Shown here: positions 17,510 to 26,250 of the stretch, one piece after another | Position numbering within the stretch: position 1 is the stretch's first letter | Layout of the letters: the number at the start of each line of letters is the position of its first letter | Assembly: GCA_003225175.1 (NCBI GenBank) | Contig: QIBA01000032.1 | Location: forward strand, 124,001-188,000 | Direction of reading: 5' to 3' | Source of the DNA: Acidobacteriota bacterium | Lineage (GTDB): Bacteria > Acidobacteriota > Terriglobia > Terriglobales > Acidobacteriaceae | DNA length: 64,000 nucleotides | Translations under genes and position numbers: made by a program | Notes under the pieces: generated by a model | What the model saw: the letters and a program-made list of their open reading frames with translations, nothing else | Told to the model about the DNA's origin: nothing | The model's database searches: none

Positions 17510-19642
17510 ATGTTAAAGCTGACTCGCCGCGTAGTCCCGCTTCTTGTACTCTTTAGTGTGTCCTTCCCTACTCTTACGCTCGAAGCCGCCGATGCGCCAT
17601 CGGCGCCATCCGCTCCTCCAGTCGCCAAGCAGACTCCTAAGGTCACCGAGATCAACGGGCATGAGCTTGTCGACAATTATTTCTGGCTGCGCGACAAGAA
17701 GAACCCTGACGTCAAGGCCTACCTTGACGCTGAAAATGCTTATACCGAAGGGGTGATGAAATTCACCGAGCCTCTTCAGAAAAAGCTTTACGGCGAACTG
17801 CTCAGCCGCATCAAGGAAACCGATGTCGATGTTCCTTACAAATACGGCGGCTATTTCTATTATGCGCGGACCGAAGCGGGAAAGCAGTATCCGATCCGCT
17901 GCCGTCGTAAAGGCAGCATGGAGTCGCCGGAAGAAATCGTACTCGACGTAAACGAACTGGCAAAAGGTCAGAGCTTCATGGCAGTCGCTGCCTATCAGGT
18001 TAGCGACGATGGAAACCTGCTCGCTTATTCCACTGACAACACCGGATTTCGGCAATACACGCTTGCAGTAAAGGACCTGCGCACAGGCAATCTGCTCTCA
18101 GATCACATCGAGAAGACTGGCTCGGTTGCCTGGGGCAGCGATAACAAGACCTTGTTTTACACGGTTGAAGATTCGGCAAAACGGCAATACCGCTTGTATC
18201 GCCACACCGTGGGAACGACGGGCCCGGACGATCTGACCTACGAAGAGACGGATGCACGCTTCAGCGTCGAAGTCTTCAGGACGCGTAGCAAGGCATATCT
18301 CTTTCTCATTTCGGGAAGTCACACGACCAGCGAGGCCCGCTTCATTCCTGCGAATCAGCCGGCAGCGGAGTGGAAGGTAATCGAACCACGCAAGCAGGAC
18401 GTCGAGTACTATCCCGACCACAACGGCGATTTCTTCTATATCCGCGCGAACGACACCGGGCGAAATTTCCGCCTCGTCAAGGCTCCAGTGAACGCCCCGG
18501 ACAGGTCAAATTGGCAGGAAGTGATTCCCCATCGGCCGACGGTCATGCTGGACGACACTGACTTTTTCAAGAACTACTACGTCACCTGCGAGCGCGAGAA
18601 TGGTTTGCCACAGATTTCTGTGGCAGACCTTCAGAGCGGAAAGTCACACCGAATCCCGTTTCCGGAAGCTGCCTATGTGTCCACGCCGTACATAAACCGA
18701 GAATATGACACGACGGAGTTCCGTTACAGCTATCAATCGTTTGTAACACCGCAGTCGGTCTACGAATACGACATGGCGAGTGGCGCCTCCACGTTGCTCA
18801 AGCAGAAAGAAGTTCCTGGTGGATATGATCGGACGCGGTATCGCGTCGAGCAACTTTACGCTGCTGCGGCCGATGGAACCAAGATTCCCATTTCAGTGGT
18901 GTACCTCAAAGGGAAAAAACTAGACGGTACAGCTCCTCTGTATGTGTACGGATACGGCTCTTATGGGATCTCAATCGACGTCAACTTCAACTCGAACATT
19001 TTCAGTTTGGTCGATCGTGGAATCGTTTACGCCATAGCCCATCCGCGTGGCGGCGGAGAGATGGGGAAGACATGGCACGATGACGGCCGCATGATGCGCA
19101 AGAAAAATACCTTTACCGACTTCATAGCCTGCGCCGAGTACCTGGTCGGCAAAGGGTACGGCTCCAAGGAAAAGCTGGTGATCGAAGGTGGCAGCGCCGG
19201 CGGATTGCTGATGGGTGCCGTTACGAATATGCGCCCGGATCTCTTTCATGCTGTGATCGCCAAGGTGCCATTCGTCGACGTGATGAACACCATGCTTGAC
19301 GAATCGTTGCCGCTGACCGTTACAGAGTTTGAGGAATGGGGAAATCCCAAGGAGAAGCCGGCATTCGATTACATGATTAGTTACTCGCCCTACGACAACA
19401 TTCAAAAAAAGATATATCCCAACATCCTCGTGAAGACCTCATTCAACGACAGTCAGGTAATGTACTGGGAACCGGCGAAATACGTAGCGAAGATGCGCGC
19501 TACGCGCGATGACAAGAAGATTCTGATTCTCAAGACCAACATGGGAGCAGGACACGGAGGAGCATCCGGCCGCTACGACCGGCTGCATGAATTTGCGTTT
19601 GATTACGCGTTCATTCTGAACCAGGTTGGGATACACGACTAG
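17510..19642 (+). CDS. Prolyl oligopeptidase family serine peptidase (S9A), exported
   Basis: Serine peptidase that cuts short peptides after proline. A signal peptide (VVPLLVLFSVSFPTLTLEA) directs it out of the cytoplasm. Residues 60-420 form the seven-bladed propeller that gates access, beginning with the typical DNYFWLRDK. The alpha/beta hydrolase domain holds the triad: Ser562 in GGSAGG, Asp647 in SFNDSQV and His682 in AGHGGAS. Length (710 residues) is normal for the family. ATG at 17510 has GGAG 8 nt upstream. No close operon partners; the next gene is convergent. Confidence 0.9.
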   Translation: MLKLTRRVVPLLVLFSVSFPTLTLEAADAPSAPSAPPVAKQTPKVTEINGHELVDNYFWLRDKKNPDVKAYLDAENAYTEGVMKFTEPLQKKLYGELLSRIKETDVDVPYKYGGYFYYARTEAGKQYPIRCRRKGSMESPEEIVLDVNELAKGQSFMAVAAYQVSDDGNLLAYSTDNTGFRQYTLAVKDLRTGNLLSDHIEKTGSVAWGSDNKTLFYTVEDSAKRQYRLYRHTVGTTGPDDLTYEETDARFSVEVFRTRSKAYLFLISGSHTTSEARFIPANQPAAEWKVIEPRKQDVEYYPDHNGDFFYIRANDTGRNFRLVKAPVNAPDRSNWQEVIPHRPTVMLDDTDFFKNYYVTCERENGLPQISVADLQSGKSHRIPFPEAAYVSTPYINREYDTTEFRYSYQSFVTPQSVYEYDMASGASTLLKQKEVPGGYDRTRYRVEQLYAAAADGTKIPISVVYLKGKKLDGTAPLYVYGYGSYGISIDVNFNSNIFSLVDRGIVYAIAHPRGGGEMGKTWHDDGRMMRKKNTFTDFIACAEYLVGKGYGSKEKLVIEGGSAGGLLMGAVTNMRPDLFHAVIAKVPFVDVMNTMLDESLPLTVTEFEEWGNPKEKPAFDYMISYSPYDNIQKKIYPNILVKTSFNDSQVMYWEPAKYVAKMRATRDDKKILILKTNMGAGHGGASGRYDRLHEFAFDYAFILNQVGIHD

Positions 19643-19645
19643 CAG

Positions 19646-19806
19646 AGAGAGGACGTGGGTCCGGGCACCCTCGCTTGGGGTGTTGCAATATTGTAATTTC
19701 GCGATTTTATGATCAGGCGATTGAAAAGTCGCGAACCCACAGAGTTATGACGTCACACAAGGCAGAACACCCGGCGAGGGGCGCCCGGGTCCGCGTTCTC
19801 TGGACT
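19646..19806. repeat. Inverted repeat element between convergent genes (family D)
   Basis: The left arm near 19651-19675 (GACGTGGGTCCGGGCACCCT) and the right arm near 19773-19800 (GGGGCGCCCGGGTCCGCGTT) are imperfect inverted copies separated by about 95 nt of AT-richer sequence. The element separates prolyl oligopeptidase from adk and could act as a bidirectional terminator. Confidence 0.45.
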
Positions 19807-20510
19807 CAGAGAGCGCCCTTATCTAATGCTCTAAACAACTGGTCCGTTACTTGCTCCGGTGCGGAGTCTCCACTGATTTCTATCAGAATCCCACGCTGGC
19901 GGTAGTAGTCACTGAGCGGGAGTGTGTCGTTCTCATAAGCCTTTAAGCGCGTGCCGATCGCTTCTTCGCTGTCGTCTTTACGAAATGTCAGCTTCGAACC
20001 GTCCCGATCGCAAACCTCATCTACCTTCGGCGGATTGGTGTACATGTTGTAGATGGTTCCACAAACGGGACATGTACGCCGTCCCGTAAGACGCTTTAGC
20101 AGCTTGTCATACTCGACAGTGATCTTGATCACCCGTAGCGGCAGCTTTGACCCACGTGCAGCCAGAAATCCATCGAGCCATTCCGCCTGGCCGACGGTAC
20201 GGGGAAAGCCGTCGAGGATGAATCCGCGAGCGCAGTCCGGACGGGCGAGACGTTCAGCGACCATGTCACATACCAACTGGTCCGATACTAGTTTGCCGGA
20301 ATCCATTACCGCTTTTGCTCTTTTCCCGAGTTCAGTTCCAAGCTTTACGTTTTCGCGCAACAAATCGCCCGTAGAGATCTGGGGAACGCCGTAGCGTTCC
20401 ACAATCTGTTTCGCTTGCGTGCCTTTGCCGGCGCCGGGAGCGCCTAGAAGAATGATTGGTCCGACCGCGCGTGCGGCGTAGTCAGCCACAGAAGTTGCAG
20501 GAGTATTCAT
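19806..20510 (-). CDS. adk: Adenylate kinase with zinc-type LID
   Basis: Catalyses ATP + AMP to 2 ADP. The P-loop is GAPGAGKGTQA near residue 24, with an N-terminal extension of about 18 residues before it. The LID domain holds CPVCGTIYN and a later VCDRDGSK, i.e. three Cys plus Asp ligands typical of zinc-binding LIDs. The AMP site TGDLLREN and the GFPRTVGQAEWLD segment are intact. It lies 70 nt downstream of the two PPK2 genes on the same strand. Polyphosphate:AMP phosphotransferase makes ADP, and Adk turns ADP into ATP, so the three probably work together. Confidence 0.95.
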   Translation of the reverse strand: MNTPATSVADYAARAVGPIILLGAPGAGKGTQAKQIVERYGVPQISTGDLLRENVKLGTELGKRAKAVMDSGKLVSDQLVCDMVAERLARPDCARGFILDGFPRTVGQAEWLDGFLAARGSKLPLRVIKITVEYDKLLKRLTGRRTCPVCGTIYNMYTNPPKVDEVCDRDGSKLTFRKDDSEEAIGTRLKAYENDTLPLSDYYRQRGILIEISGDSAPEQVTDQLFRALDKGAL

Positions 20511-20580
20511 GAAAATAGAGTTCCTCGTGGGCGCTACGGCCCGGTATGAACCTGCGTCAGACGGGGATGGCGCTCTTTCC

Positions 20581-21288
20581 CTAGTTTAATCGGTTCTCGA
20601 TCGACTCCACGACCGTCTCCACGACTTTCACTCGGGCGTAACTCTTGTCGTTCGCTTCGATGACGGACCATGGTGCATGGGGAGTGCTGGTCCGAACCAG
20701 CATGTCTTCGACGGCAGCCGTGTATTCAGGGATTTTCGCCCGATTGCGCCAATCTTCCTCGGTGAGTTTGTACTGTCTGAAAGGGTCGAGCTCCCGATTC
20801 TGAAAGCGGCGCAGTTGCTCCTCCGGAGTGATGTGGAGCCAGAATTTGCACAGCACCATGCCGAACCCCGCCTGATGCGATTCGAATTCGTTGATCTCCT
20901 GATAAGCTCGCTGCCATTCAGCATCGGTTGCGAAGTGCTCCACGCGCTCCACGAGCACTCGTCCGTAATAGCTGCGATCGAAGATCGATACGTGCCCAGT
21001 TCGCGGCAAGTCACGCCAGAAACGCCAGAGGTAGTGATGCGTCTTCTCCTCCCCTTGCGGAGCTGCATAGCTTGAGACCGAGAAACCACGCGGGTCGAGC
21101 ATCTCCGTGAGACGCTTGATGGCGCCGCCTTTGCCTGCGGCATCCCAGCCTTCGAAGACGCACAATACTGACACTTTTTGCCTGTAAATCTTGAGTTCCA
21201 GCTTGCGGAGACGCGACTGAGCGCTCTTGATTTGCTCGCCGTACTCGGATTTGGAAAGCTTCTTGCTTATGTCGAGCTTCTCAAGCAT
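20581..21288 (-). CDS. Polyphosphate kinase 2 family protein, catalytic-looking half
   Basis: PPK2-family protein of about 235 residues that transfers phosphate between polyphosphate and nucleotides. Walker A is EGWDAAGKGG near residue 46, and the family Walker B segment FDRSYYGRVLVERVE is intact. The basic lid ends in DPFRQYKLTEEDW. The ATG at 21288 overlaps the stop of the preceding PPK2 gene by 8 nt and has GGAGG 6 nt upstream, so translation is probably coupled. A GTG at 21318 lies inside the previous gene. Class I single-domain enzymes act on ADP/GDP and class II enzymes on AMP; the pairing here suggests class II (see findings). Confidence 0.85.
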   Translation of the reverse strand: MLEKLDISKKLSKSEYGEQIKSAQSRLRKLELKIYRQKVSVLCVFEGWDAAGKGGAIKRLTEMLDPRGFSVSSYAAPQGEEKTHHYLWRFWRDLPRTGHVSIFDRSYYGRVLVERVEHFATDAEWQRAYQEINEFESHQAGFGMVLCKFWLHITPEEQLRRFQNRELDPFRQYKLTEEDWRNRAKIPEYTAAVEDMLVRTSTPHAPWSVIEANDKSYARVKVVETVVESIENRLN

Positions 21289-22141
21289 TGGCAACCTCCG
21301 CCTCGAGATGACCACCATTCACTCGAGAGCGTTTGCCGCGCTTTTTTGCGGCGATCTTATGGACTTCCTCAATGATCTCGGTCGCCTGACCCGGCCTTTC
21401 CTCCCGGCCTCGTTTGTCCACCTCTTGCTCAATTGTCTGTGCGAGCACTTCAAAAATTCTTACTGCCGCCCAACGTTGGTCGTTGGCTTCGATCACATGC
21501 CATGGGGCATAGCTGGTTTCCGTTCTTGCCAGCATTTCTTCGACGGCGGAGACCCATTCCTCGTAGTCGCGATGCTGCCGCCGGTATTCCTTGGTAACTC
21601 GCCACGCCAAATTGGGATCTGAAAAGTATTTCTTAAAGCGCCGCTTCTGTTTCTTTTTGGAAATATGCATCCAGAACTTGATGACTAACTGGCGATCATC
21701 GGTAAGCCAGCGCTCGAATTCGTTGATCTGCTGGTATGCGATCAGCCATTCGGACTTCTTGATCTTTTTATTGCAGCGATCCTCCAGCACCTGGCGGCAC
21801 CAGCCATGGTCGAATACTGCTATTTCGCCGTAGTTCGGGAGCGCAAGCTGATGACGATGCAAGAAGTGATAACGCTGCTCAAGCGGTGTCGGCGGAGTGC
21901 CAGCGACAACCCGAAAGAGGCGCGGATCGAGCTTCTGAGTCAGCTTGCGAATGACGCGACCTTTTCCGGCTGCGTCCCATCCTTCGAGGCAGACGATCGT
22001 AGTAACGTTGGCAGCCTTAGCGGCATATTGCAATTTGCGGAGCCCCTCCTGAAGCTCGGGCATCGCCTTCCGGTATGCGCCTTTCGAAAGACTTTTCTTG
22101 AGATTGACGGTTTCCAGCAATTTCTCAAAACCTTTGACCAA
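21281..22141 (-). CDS. Polyphosphate kinase 2 family protein with altered Walker B
   Basis: First gene of the PPK2 pair, 286 residues. Walker A (EGWDAAGKGR, near residue 53) is present, but the segment that reads DRSYYGR in the partner is DHGWCRQ here, so the active-site Arg and aromatic residue are changed. The order (degenerate domain first, intact domain second) matches two-domain class II PPK2 proteins such as polyphosphate:AMP phosphotransferase, in which both domains are fused. TTG at 22141 is the only start in a frame opened by a nearby stop; no clear ribosome site is visible. The C-terminal 40 residues are Lys/Arg/Glu-rich. Confidence 0.8.
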   Translation of the reverse strand: MVKGFEKLLETVNLKKSLSKGAYRKAMPELQEGLRKLQYAAKAANVTTIVCLEGWDAAGKGRVIRKLTQKLDPRLFRVVAGTPPTPLEQRYHFLHRHQLALPNYGEIAVFDHGWCRQVLEDRCNKKIKKSEWLIAYQQINEFERWLTDDRQLVIKFWMHISKKKQKRRFKKYFSDPNLAWRVTKEYRRQHRDYEEWVSAVEEMLARTETSYAPWHVIEANDQRWAAVRIFEVLAQTIEQEVDKRGREERPGQATEIIEEVHKIAAKKRGKRSRVNGGHLEAEVANA

Positions 22142-22300
22142 GAATGGGCGAGTGTACTCGCGCCCTCAGGAACCGCGCAAATTCCTGGCGCGCACGCGAA
22201 AACAGGGACATTCTGCGTGTTATATGGTGCAGACACCCTGCGAATTTGCATTGCACTTCCCCGGATGCATGATCTTCCTAACGTGCTCCAATTTCGATCC

Positions 22301-22631
22301 ATGGCGGTCTTCGGACTCATCTTCGTGAGTCTGGTGTTTTTGAAACGCTGTGGTCTTGTTGCCAGCATCTGCGGCGATCCCAAGCGAGCCTGCTCCTTGC
22401 CACCAGGACAGTTCAACACCAGCACCTGTCAGTCACCCTCACTCCAATCATGACTGCTGCACACTAGGCCACAATCGCGCTTTACCGTCTCACGCAGCAA
22501 GTGTTTCGGGATTGGTGTCTACGTCATTCACGCAAATCAGTCCAGATATCCATTTGATTGATTCCCAACGTTGCTCGTCGCCGGATTTCAACGATTCCGG
22601 TCCGCCGGGATCAGCGCCACTCCGAATCTAG
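22301..22631 (+). pseudogene. Frameshifted remnant of a Cys/His-rich exported protein
   Basis: A hydrophobic start (MAVFGLIFVSLVFLK from ATG 22301) in one frame gives way near 22345 to another frame that begins VLLPASAAIPSEP. That frame then reads HPHSNHDCCTLGHNRALPSHA and ends in DSGPPGSAPLRI. The His/Cys-rich pattern resembles small exported metal-associated proteins that I recall beside copper genes in acidobacteria. Joining the two frames would give a signal peptide plus mature part. It lies 85 nt before the His/Met-rich gene start at 22717. The GTG at 22350 alone could also start a short protein. Confidence 0.35.
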
Positions 22632-22716
22632 CCAATACCACTCTTTGCTCTGAGCGTCTCAGCGAAAGCTAGATGCCTGCCTATTTGTCGCCAGAACAGA
22701 ATCCTACGGAGGGAAA

Positions 22717-23221
22717 GTGCGAAAAATCGCGTTAGTTCTCGCGCTCACCGCAGCTGCGGCGATGCGATTAGAGGCTCAGGGTTCGAGTGCCGGCTCGGAA
22801 ATGTCACAGCAGATCGACTCCAACCATGCCATGCACCACATGCGCGGCGACGATCACGACATGATCAACATGCAGTCCGACTCGCTCCTTCAGCTTATCG
22901 AGCACCATGCTACCGCCGGCACCGATGCCGAGCCCAATTCAACTCCGGGCAACATGATCATGACCATCAAACGCGACTGGATGCTGATGTTCCACGGCGT
23001 TGCCTTCCTGGCCGACACACAGCAAACCGGCCCGCGCGGACGCGACAAGTTTTTCTCGACCAACTGGATCATGCCCATGGCGCAACGCAGACTAGGGCAG
23101 GGAACACTCACCTTCCGTACGATGCTCAGCTTTGAGCCGGCAACCATTTCGCAACGCCGGTATCCGCTGCTCTTCCAAAAGGGAGAGACGGCATTCGGAA
23201 AGCCGATTGTGGATGGACAGG
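22717..23221 (+). pseudogene. 3'-truncated exported His/Met-rich protein
   Basis: Begins with a GTG preceded by GGAGGG and a signal peptide (ALVLALTAAAAMRLEAQ). A His/Met/Asp-rich segment follows (NHAMHHMRGDDHDMINM), then KRDWMLMFHGVAFL, RGRDKFFSTNW and ETAFGKPIVDGQ. Full-length acidobacterial relatives continue after DGQ with HPHDFF and a beta-rich outer-membrane-like region of several hundred residues. Here the homology stops at about 23221 and the frame runs on through antisense of a LysR-type gene to a stop at 23421. The gene is therefore cut and fused to foreign sequence. Metal handling is inferred from composition and the neighbour. Confidence 0.55.
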
Positions 23222-23514
23222 AGGGCGTAGTCCTCGAATTCTCCAATTACTACTGGATGAATTTCATGGCTTTCGAACCAGAAATCCAGATTTCTCCGCA
23301 AAGCGGTGTTGTCGGTGGGAAGGAGCATCGGCACTCCATTCAGACACTGCGGAAATTTTTCTTTCAGGCGTTTCGCAATCCGTGGAGATGCAGCGAACGA
23401 GATGCCGCACTCCCCGAGTAGGTGCGCGTAGGCACGGATCTTCAGGTTCGCATCGACTGGGGAATCGGAAAGAACCACATCGAGTTCATGCGTGCTAATG
23501 GCAAGGCTGTCCAT
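23222..23514 (-). pseudogene. Fragment of a LysR-type (NhaR-like) regulator, substrate-binding domain
   Basis: On the minus strand this interval reads HELDVVLSDSPV, RAYAHLLGECGISFAA, NTALRRNLDFWF and GEFEDYALL, the order of motifs in the effector-binding half of NhaR-like LysR regulators. There is no N-terminal HTH. At about 23222 the homology breaks off where the His/Met-rich gene on the other strand also ends. At the other end, an ATG at 23534 with AAGGAG before it opens a different frame, so the fragment is flanked by breakpoints on both sides. Confidence 0.55.
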
Positions 23515-23580
23515 TGATTTCGAGTACGTTTCATGACAAGTAGCTCCTTCTTATTTGAGAACACATTCACTAAATTCCGA

Positions 23581-23598
23581 AGGGACCGCGAGGTCCCT
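23581..23598. terminator. Hairpin AGGGACC-GCGA-GGTCCCT
   Basis: Perfect 7-bp stem with a GNRA-type GCGA loop and no T-run on either side. It lies in the spacer of the rearranged region and may be an attenuator or a repeat fragment. Confidence 0.3.
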
Positions 23599-23878
23599 CC
23601 GTTTCCGATTCCGGCCGCTTTTCTCCCCATTGGGAACTAGCGAGTGAAACGCTCAGTATTTGCGGACCGATAACGGGATTGATCAAGAGTTGCACCGCCG
23701 TGCTGCAGTCGAGCGAATCTCGAGTCAGAAGTTCCGCTTTTTGAGATTCTGTCCTGCTATCTCAATAGACGCTTATGAGACTGTTAGGTTCTTTAGATAA
23801 AAAGGAAGAGATACTTAATATTTGATTAATGGAGCTGTAAGTTGCGTCTCGGTGCTCCTGCTGTGTAAGGTGTCTCCC
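23599..23878. other. Spacer with no recognised gene
   Basis: Together with 23515-23598 this is about 360 bp between the LysR fragment and the next gene. The section 23765-23830 is AT-rich and is the likeliest promoter region for the gene at 23879. A minus-strand frame of 131 residues (23762-24157) overlaps the next gene and looks like a shadow. Confidence 0.4.
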
Positions 23879-24847
23879 GTGCGCGCGTTTACTTTCATGA
23901 CGGTTATTGCGTTTCTTTATATTTCTGCCGTCGGACAGACTGCGCGTGAGCGATTCTGGCTCGCTGGCCGGTACGATGGGAACCGAGTACTCGTCTACTT
24001 CCAAGGCGTAAAGTTCAAACACACTATCCCGCCAAATGCCCGCCGCCTTCCGGACGCCGTAGTTGACGGCTTCTTTGATCAGGTTGAACTTCCTGCAGAC
24101 TACATCGCGCACTTCCAGAAGGGACCGGACGCAGAGCACTTTGCGATGGGAGACCAATACGACCTGTTAATGGGGGACGGAAGGGCTGTTCCGGTTACGG
24201 TGAGTGCGCTTCTGGGAAGCGAATCAGACGAGGATGTTGGCAATGATTCTTCTATCGGAGCGATTGCTACAGTAAACAATCGGAATGACCTATTGTCGAG
24301 CCGCGGTTATTACCTTTTACGGCGTCATCAGAACGTGCCGGACGATATCGCAAAGCCCGGTTCCGATCAGGTATTCGCGAGCCTTGTGGATGAGCCGGTT
24401 CGGAGCGACATTCAAAATCGAATGGCTTCGCTGCTCACTGGTCGCATGAAGACGATGGCAGATGCAGACCAGCGCCGCGAAGCGGAGCGAGTCCCGCCGG
24501 CTCTTGCCGTGCAGCCGTTCCGTGTTGCAGACGGTAGTCTCCGATACTACGTAAGGGCACAGTGGAAATCACTCGGGAAAAAAGATGATTCATCCTACCT
24601 TCTGGCGGCATGGATGACGTCGCAACCAGCACTGCACATACTCGCCGTTGAGACAACCACTGCCAATTACGGCTTCGAGTCTGACCTGCCTAAACTGCTC
24701 AATGTCGTTGATCTCGGTCGTGGCAGGACTGCGATTATCGTTTCCTCAAAAGGCATCGACTCCAGATCACTCGATCTGATGGAGTATCGCGACGGCCTAA
24801 GCCTGAGGCACATGCCGTCTCTGGATTCGGTCGGTTGTGGGGAATGA
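23879..24847 (+). CDS. Exported protein of unknown function
   Basis: I do not recognise this family. GTG at 23879 with AAGGTG 6 nt upstream starts a signal peptide (AFTFMTVIAFLYISAVGQTA); a TTG at 23822 would add 19 residues before it. The mature chain of about 300 residues contains LAGRYDGNRVLVYF, a conserved-looking LPADYI, and a second half with YYVRAQWKSL and LPKLLNVVDLGRGRTAIIVSS. No transmembrane segment follows the signal, so it should be periplasmic or secreted. It stands alone, downstream of the rearranged region. Confidence 0.6.
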   Translation: MRAFTFMTVIAFLYISAVGQTARERFWLAGRYDGNRVLVYFQGVKFKHTIPPNARRLPDAVVDGFFDQVELPADYIAHFQKGPDAEHFAMGDQYDLLMGDGRAVPVTVSALLGSESDEDVGNDSSIGAIATVNNRNDLLSSRGYYLLRRHQNVPDDIAKPGSDQVFASLVDEPVRSDIQNRMASLLTGRMKTMADADQRREAERVPPALAVQPFRVADGSLRYYVRAQWKSLGKKDDSSYLLAAWMTSQPALHILAVETTTANYGFESDLPKLLNVVDLGRGRTAIIVSSKGIDSRSLDLMEYRDGLSLRHMPSLDSVGCGE

Positions 24848-25011
24848 AGCAGCATCTGGCTACCCATTCTCCGAAAGTTGGATTAGGGCAGGCAATCAAA
24901 ATGAACGGAACCACCTGCCGTAGCGGGTGTTGATGTTGGAGTTGTCGTCGACGCAGTACGAACTGCAATGGAAGGACTAAGATTGACAGCCGCTACCGAA
25001 ATCACCACCCG

Positions 25012-26034
25012 CTACCGCGAGGTGGTCCCGAAAATGCTCTTCGGCATCATGACGTGCATGCCTTTGTTGCCGTCGACCAGCTCCGTGATGTCTACATCTC
25101 CAGCGACGCTGGTCAACATGTAGGCATCGTCGCGACTCAGGTGTTTTTCGGCAACCAGGAAGTCAATCATCTGGCGCACGGCGATGCGCGTGGCTTCGCT
25201 TAGGTCGTCGTCGAATCCCATGCTGATGTAGCACGTCGGTGTCTCGGCACGCGGGTACCTTACCTTCAGATCCGTGCGCACGATGAATTGCAGGGTTCCG
25301 GTTAGGGAAGTCTCGAGCGCAGTAATGTCGACTTCACCGTTGCCTTGTCCTGCGTGGCCATCGCCGATCTCGAACAATGCTCCTTTCACGTGAACCGGCA
25401 GGTAAACGGTGGTGCCGGCTAAAAGCTTCTTATTGTCCATGTTGCCGCCGTGGATTCCCGGGGGTGCGCTGCTGATTCGTCCATATGCCTTAGGCGGAGC
25501 AACTCCCATGCTGCCGAAGAACGGATGCAAGGGAAGCTCGATTCCCGGAGCGAAGCTCGCGACCATGCGCTCGCGGTTGAGTGGAATGATCTTCGTGCGG
25601 GCGTAAGGGAAGTCCTGCGTGAGAAATCCTGCGCCGGAGCGGAAGCCGTTGTATGCATATGGGATCGCAAGCTCGATCTTCTGGATGTGGATCTCGAGCG
25701 TGTCGCCCGGTTCGGCTCCATCGATGTAGACAGGACCGTTGAGGATGTGTCCCCCGGGACCGTGGCTGGTGATCTCCTTATAGATGTCGCGCAAATTCTG
25801 CTGCACCTGGTCGGGAGCGAGGCCCGCTTTCTCCAGGCCGGTAGGGCTATTTGTGAGTAACGTCTCGAAGGTGACCGTGTCGCCGGATTGGATGTGCAGC
25901 ACAGGGATGGCCGCAGCATCGTAGTAGCCCCAGGCGACGGTCTTCGGCGTTGCCGCCAGAGTGTAAGTATGGTTGGACTGCGAGTAGAGGTTCGTGGACA
26001 ACACAAGCAGACATAGCGCAAGGAACCGGTGCAT
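25012..26034 (-). CDS. Acetamidase/formamidase family protein, exported
   Basis: FmdA/AmdA family amidohydrolase that releases ammonia from short amides. ATG at 26034 opens a signal peptide (FLALCLLVLSTNLYSQ) and is preceded by GAGGAGG at 4 nt; the longer frame to 26220 has no such support. Family segments include HIQSGDTVTFETL, GPVYIDGAEPGDTLEI and EIGDGHAGQGNGEVD, the last containing likely metal ligands. The C-terminal part has MGFDDDLSEATR. Classical members are cytoplasmic; the exported form with a signal is common in soil bacteria. Substrate is not known. Confidence 0.85.
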   Translation of the reverse strand: MHRFLALCLLVLSTNLYSQSNHTYTLAATPKTVAWGYYDAAAIPVLHIQSGDTVTFETLLTNSPTGLEKAGLAPDQVQQNLRDIYKEITSHGPGGHILNGPVYIDGAEPGDTLEIHIQKIELAIPYAYNGFRSGAGFLTQDFPYARTKIIPLNRERMVASFAPGIELPLHPFFGSMGVAPPKAYGRISSAPPGIHGGNMDNKKLLAGTTVYLPVHVKGALFEIGDGHAGQGNGEVDITALETSLTGTLQFIVRTDLKVRYPRAETPTCYISMGFDDDLSEATRIAVRQMIDFLVAEKHLSRDDAYMLTSVAGDVDITELVDGNKGMHVMMPKSIFGTTSR

Positions 26035-26250
26035 GTTCCTCCTCAAAGAGTCGTGGACGGCGTGGCGACCATCATAGACGGGTTCAAGAGGTGCCTTCAG
26101 CGCTGTATAGAGAGGATCCGCTGATTCCTGGGGAGCAATTGTCAAGGCGGACAAAAGCGTTTTCTGCGGCCATTTTCGGGCTATGATGTCGGGCCAAACC
26201 GGTGTGAAGATTAATCTCATAAAGCACGTAGGTCGACTCGGGGAGAACGC

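Noticed and set aside
21806-22453. 215-residue plus-strand frame opposite the PPK2 gene
   Set aside because: Its first 110 residues are antisense to a conserved PPK2 gene; only the last part (from 22301) was used in the frameshifted remnant call.
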